16,358 bases of DNA, taken from positions 1-16,358 of the forward strand of contig JAZQVM010000006.1 of NCBI GenBank assembly GCA_045631845.1, in the 5' to 3' direction. The DNA comes from CAKSHC01 sp045631845. Its GTDB lineage: Bacteria; Bacillota; Clostridia; Oscillospirales; UMGS1783. Positions 14,460-16,358 of the stretch are shown here, piece after piece. Every line of letters starts with the position of its first letter. Positions within the stretch are counted from its first letter, which is position 1. The position numbers and the translations under genes were made by a program. The notes under the pieces are model-generated. The model ran no database searches, had not been told where the DNA came from, and was given only the letters and a program-made list of their open reading frames with translations.

Positions 14460-15410
14460 TTACCCCCGTATATTTATACTTCTTTGATAAAAATCATGTA
14501 TTTTCTTCATTAACGCATCGTTTTCGGTGCCATCCTGATCGAAGAGCAGATCGGTATGCCCCGATTGCCCCGGTTGATCACAGAGATAATACTCCACCTT
14601 ATCGGATACAATCTCATCCCGATGCGCCAGAATCGCCGTTTTATCCACCGATACCGTATCATCGGTGCTGCCGTGCACGATCAGCACCGGCACATCGGCA
14701 TGATTGATGGCATGAGTAGCCTCTACATTCAACACATCGGTTCCAAACAAAATCGCTTGATAAAACCATAACATCGGATAGTTTCCATAAACCAATGGTC
14801 CAACATAACGGGCGGCCGGCTCGAGTATCGCATCCATTGCACGGTTTATCCCGCTGATGCTGACAACTGCCGTAACCTCCGGATGTTCTTCCAATACTCC
14901 GCATACGGCATATCCGCCACGGCTATGACCGAAAAGCATAAGGGCTTCACATCCAAATCGCTCTTGGCTTTCGATATAATCCAAAGCCGCATCCAGATCC
15001 AGCAGTTGTTGCGAGAAACCGACCGAGGAATCGCCCTCGCTGTCGTAATGACCGGTAGCATCAAAGGAAAAAACCGACCAACCTTGTTCCAAAAAACTGT
15101 GGATATGCCAAAGAAATTCATCGTCATCAGCAGCATACCCCGGCACAACCACAACCAATGCCTGCGCCTGCGGCGCCTCATAATAATAGCCCCGCAATCG
15201 ATTTTTTCCGCTTAGGAAATCTACCGACTGACGACTCGAAACCATCTCGGTTAACGGTTGGGCTATCTGCAAATCTCCCCCACCCTGCCGAGGGAATGTG
15301 GCATCGTATATAAATTTAGTCAGAAAAAAAGAAAAAATGATAACAATAAGAAGAAGGACAATGATAACCCTCAAGACCTTTTTTGTGGATTTCTTTTTGA
15401 AAGATATCAT
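14460..15410 (-). CDS. Membrane-anchored alpha/beta hydrolase (serine type)
   Basis: The 316-residue protein has a basic N-terminus (KKKSTKK) and a membrane helix at about 13-31, so the catalytic part is likely outside the membrane. The hydrolase domain follows: VVPGYAADDDE (88-98), FDATGHYDSEG (116-126), the nucleophile Ser163 in FGHSRGG, Asp250 or 251 in HGSTDDTV, and His285 in SGHTDLL. A complete Ser-His-Asp triad is therefore present. The resemblance is to acylglycerol-lipase or peptidase-S9-like extracytoplasmic esterases; the substrate is unassigned. It is the first gene of a two-gene unit with the glycosyltransferase. GAAGGGA precedes the start. It is divergent from another lipase-like gene, with which it shares a very short promoter region. 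Confidence 0.87.
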   Translation of the reverse strand: MISFKKKSTKKVLRVIIVLLLIVIIFSFFLTKFIYDATFPRQGGGDLQIAQPLTEMVSSRQSVDFLSGKNRLRGYYYEAPQAQALVVVVPGYAADDDEFLWHIHSFLEQGWSVFSFDATGHYDSEGDSSVGFSQQLLDLDAALDYIESQERFGCEALMLFGHSRGGYAVCGVLEEHPEVTAVVSISGINRAMDAILEPAARYVGPLVYGNYPMLWFYQAILFGTDVLNVEATHAINHADVPVLIVHGSTDDTVSVDKTAILAHRDEIVSDKVEYYLCDQPGQSGHTDLLFDQDGTENDALMKKIHDFYQRSINIRG

Positions 15411-15429
15411 TAGTCTTCCCTTCTCTTTC

Positions 15430-15460
15430 TATAATAACACAACAAATATGGAGCTTACAA
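15430..15460. promoter_or_regulatory. Overlapping divergent promoters for the two hydrolase genes
   Basis: TATAAT reads rightward at 15430-15435 and TATTAT leftward at 15431-15436, so the two -10 boxes share bases. The leftward one has an extended TGT and a possible -35 TTGTAA (15455-15460) with an 18-base spacer. The rightward one lacks a good -35. The whole gap between the two start codons is about 50 bases. GGAG (15450-15453) is the ribosome site for the rightward gene. Confidence 0.5.
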
Positions 15461-15461
15461 G

Positions 15462-16358
15462 ATGCAATTCCAACCAAAACCCTATCACATTCTAAGTGAA
15501 GACGAATTCCCTTTAGCGATTCCAAAAATGGAAACCGAATTATCCCATCACGCCAACACCGGCACTTTTTCCTCTTTTGACGGGACAAGGATCGCCTATC
15601 AATATTTCCTCTGCCCCTCGGCAAAGGCCAATGTTGTGATCGTGCACGGGTTTACCGAGTTCTATAAGAAATATTATGAACTGACTTGGTATCTGCTTCT
15701 AGAAGGATATAATGTATTTTTATATGATCAGCGAGGGCATGGCCTTTCCCAGCGCTCGGTGGACGATCCTGAATTGGTTCATGTAGAACACTTTGATGAC
15801 TATGCACAGGATCTTGCTATATTTATTGACACCGTCGTCCATCCATCGGCACCCGATCTGCCTCTTGATATCTATGCCCATTCCATGGGAGGCGCGGTTA
15901 CTCTCTTTTATCTGTCGATGTATAGCAATTCCGTTCATAAGGCCTTTTTATCCGCCCCTATGGTAACGCCCTACGCCGGCGGCATTCCCCGTCTCCTCAT
16001 TCACGTGGGAGCCAAACGATATCTGCACAAATTTGGCCCGAAGTCGCATTTTCCCTACTCGGGACGATTTGATCCCCATGCGGATTTCCGACAGTCCTCT
16101 GACGCCAGTTTTGCCCGCTTCTCATATTATCTGAATATGCGATGCGAAAACCGAGAATATCAGACCTCGGGCGCCACCAATCAATGGATGGACCAAGTGG
16201 CTCGTCTGCAAGGGCGTATGCTTAAGCGGAAATTCGCCTCACATATCCACACTCCCATTTGTTTGATCAGCTGTGAGCAGGATCGCGCCGTGAGAACACC
16301 CCAACAGCATAAACTTGCCGCTCTGTTGCCAAACTGTCGATTGGTATCGGTTCCCGAT
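15462..16358 (+). CDS. Alpha/beta hydrolase, monoacylglycerol lipase / lysophospholipase type (partial at right edge)
   Basis: An open frame of 299 codons from ATG 15462 runs off the window. Seen: VIVHGFTE (59-66) for the oxyanion hole, YDQRGHGLSQ (88-97), the nucleophile Ser141 in YAHSMGGAV, a lid-like insert around 165-240, and the acid Asp274 in SCEQDRAV. The catalytic His should lie shortly beyond the edge. The pattern fits the Hydrolase_4 group (monoglyceride lipase, PldB-type lysophospholipase) that frees fatty acids from glycerolipids in the cytoplasm or at the membrane. No signal peptide is visible. GGAG lies 8 bases before the start. Released fatty acids could feed the nearby FakAB route (inference). 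Confidence 0.88.
   Translation, partial: MQFQPKPYHILSEDEFPLAIPKMETELSHHANTGTFSSFDGTRIAYQYFLCPSAKANVVIVHGFTEFYKKYYELTWYLLLEGYNVFLYDQRGHGLSQRSVDDPELVHVEHFDDYAQDLAIFIDTVVHPSAPDLPLDIYAHSMGGAVTLFYLSMYSNSVHKAFLSAPMVTPYAGGIPRLLIHVGAKRYLHKFGPKSHFPYSGRFDPHADFRQSSDASFARFSYYLNMRCENREYQTSGATNQWMDQVARLQGRMLKRKFASHIHTPICLISCEQDRAVRTPQQHKLAALLPNCRLVSVPD

Noticed and set aside
1..16358. CRISPR array, tRNA/rRNA, transposase, phage or toxin-antitoxin genes
   Set aside because: No repeat-spacer pattern, no cloverleaf-like segment, no terminal repeats and no such protein motifs were seen. Every long stretch is accounted for by metabolic or envelope genes.

Overview
The window reads as chromosomal DNA of a Gram-positive bacterium of the Bacillota, most likely a gut-type Clostridia relative. 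The family-level placement is a guess. The pointers are the paired GlgC/GlgD subunits, AGGAGG-type ribosome binding sites, sigma-A-like promoters (several with an extended TGn -10) and a DegV/FakA/PlsX fatty acid activation operon. Coding density is very high and no stretch over 300 bases lacks a gene. I saw no tRNA, rRNA, CRISPR array, insertion sequence or phage gene.

Layout. (1) 1-3047, glycogen/maltodextrin: glgC and the start of glgD run leftward and malQ runs rightward, from a shared ~200-base promoter region. (2) 3057-3088: a strong two-way terminator between convergent units. (3) 3087-8760, leftward: a tightly overlapping seven-gene operon. In transcription order it encodes a membrane-anchored alpha/beta hydrolase with a Cys nucleophile elbow, a DUF3473-like polysaccharide deacetylase, an acyl-adenylating enzyme fused to a C-terminal carrier protein domain, two PlsC-type acyltransferases with altered FPEG motifs, a free acyl carrier protein, and an LRAT-like (NlpC/P60-related) protein. 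(4) 8923-13395, rightward from a divergent promoter: two tandem DegV/FakB fatty acid binding proteins, FakA kinase and a PlsX-type acyltransferase. (5) 13434-15410, leftward: a family 2 glycosyltransferase with a GtrA-like membrane domain and a membrane-anchored serine alpha/beta hydrolase. (6) 15462 to the right edge, rightward: a monoacylglycerol-lipase-like hydrolase, cut by the window end.

How it may work together. Regions 3-6 form about 13 kb dominated by acyl-chain and envelope chemistry. The lipase-like hydrolase could release fatty acids. FakB/FakA would turn them into acyl-phosphate and PlsX would hand them to ACP. The other operon has its own activation route (acyl-AMP to a fused carrier) plus its own ACP and three candidate acyl-transfer enzymes. 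A deacetylase in that operon could expose an amine on a sugar, so a reasonable hypothesis is a dedicated pathway that acylates a glycan or glycolipid of the cell surface. The acceptor and product cannot be read from the sequence. The seven-gene operon is the best candidate here for an undescribed system.
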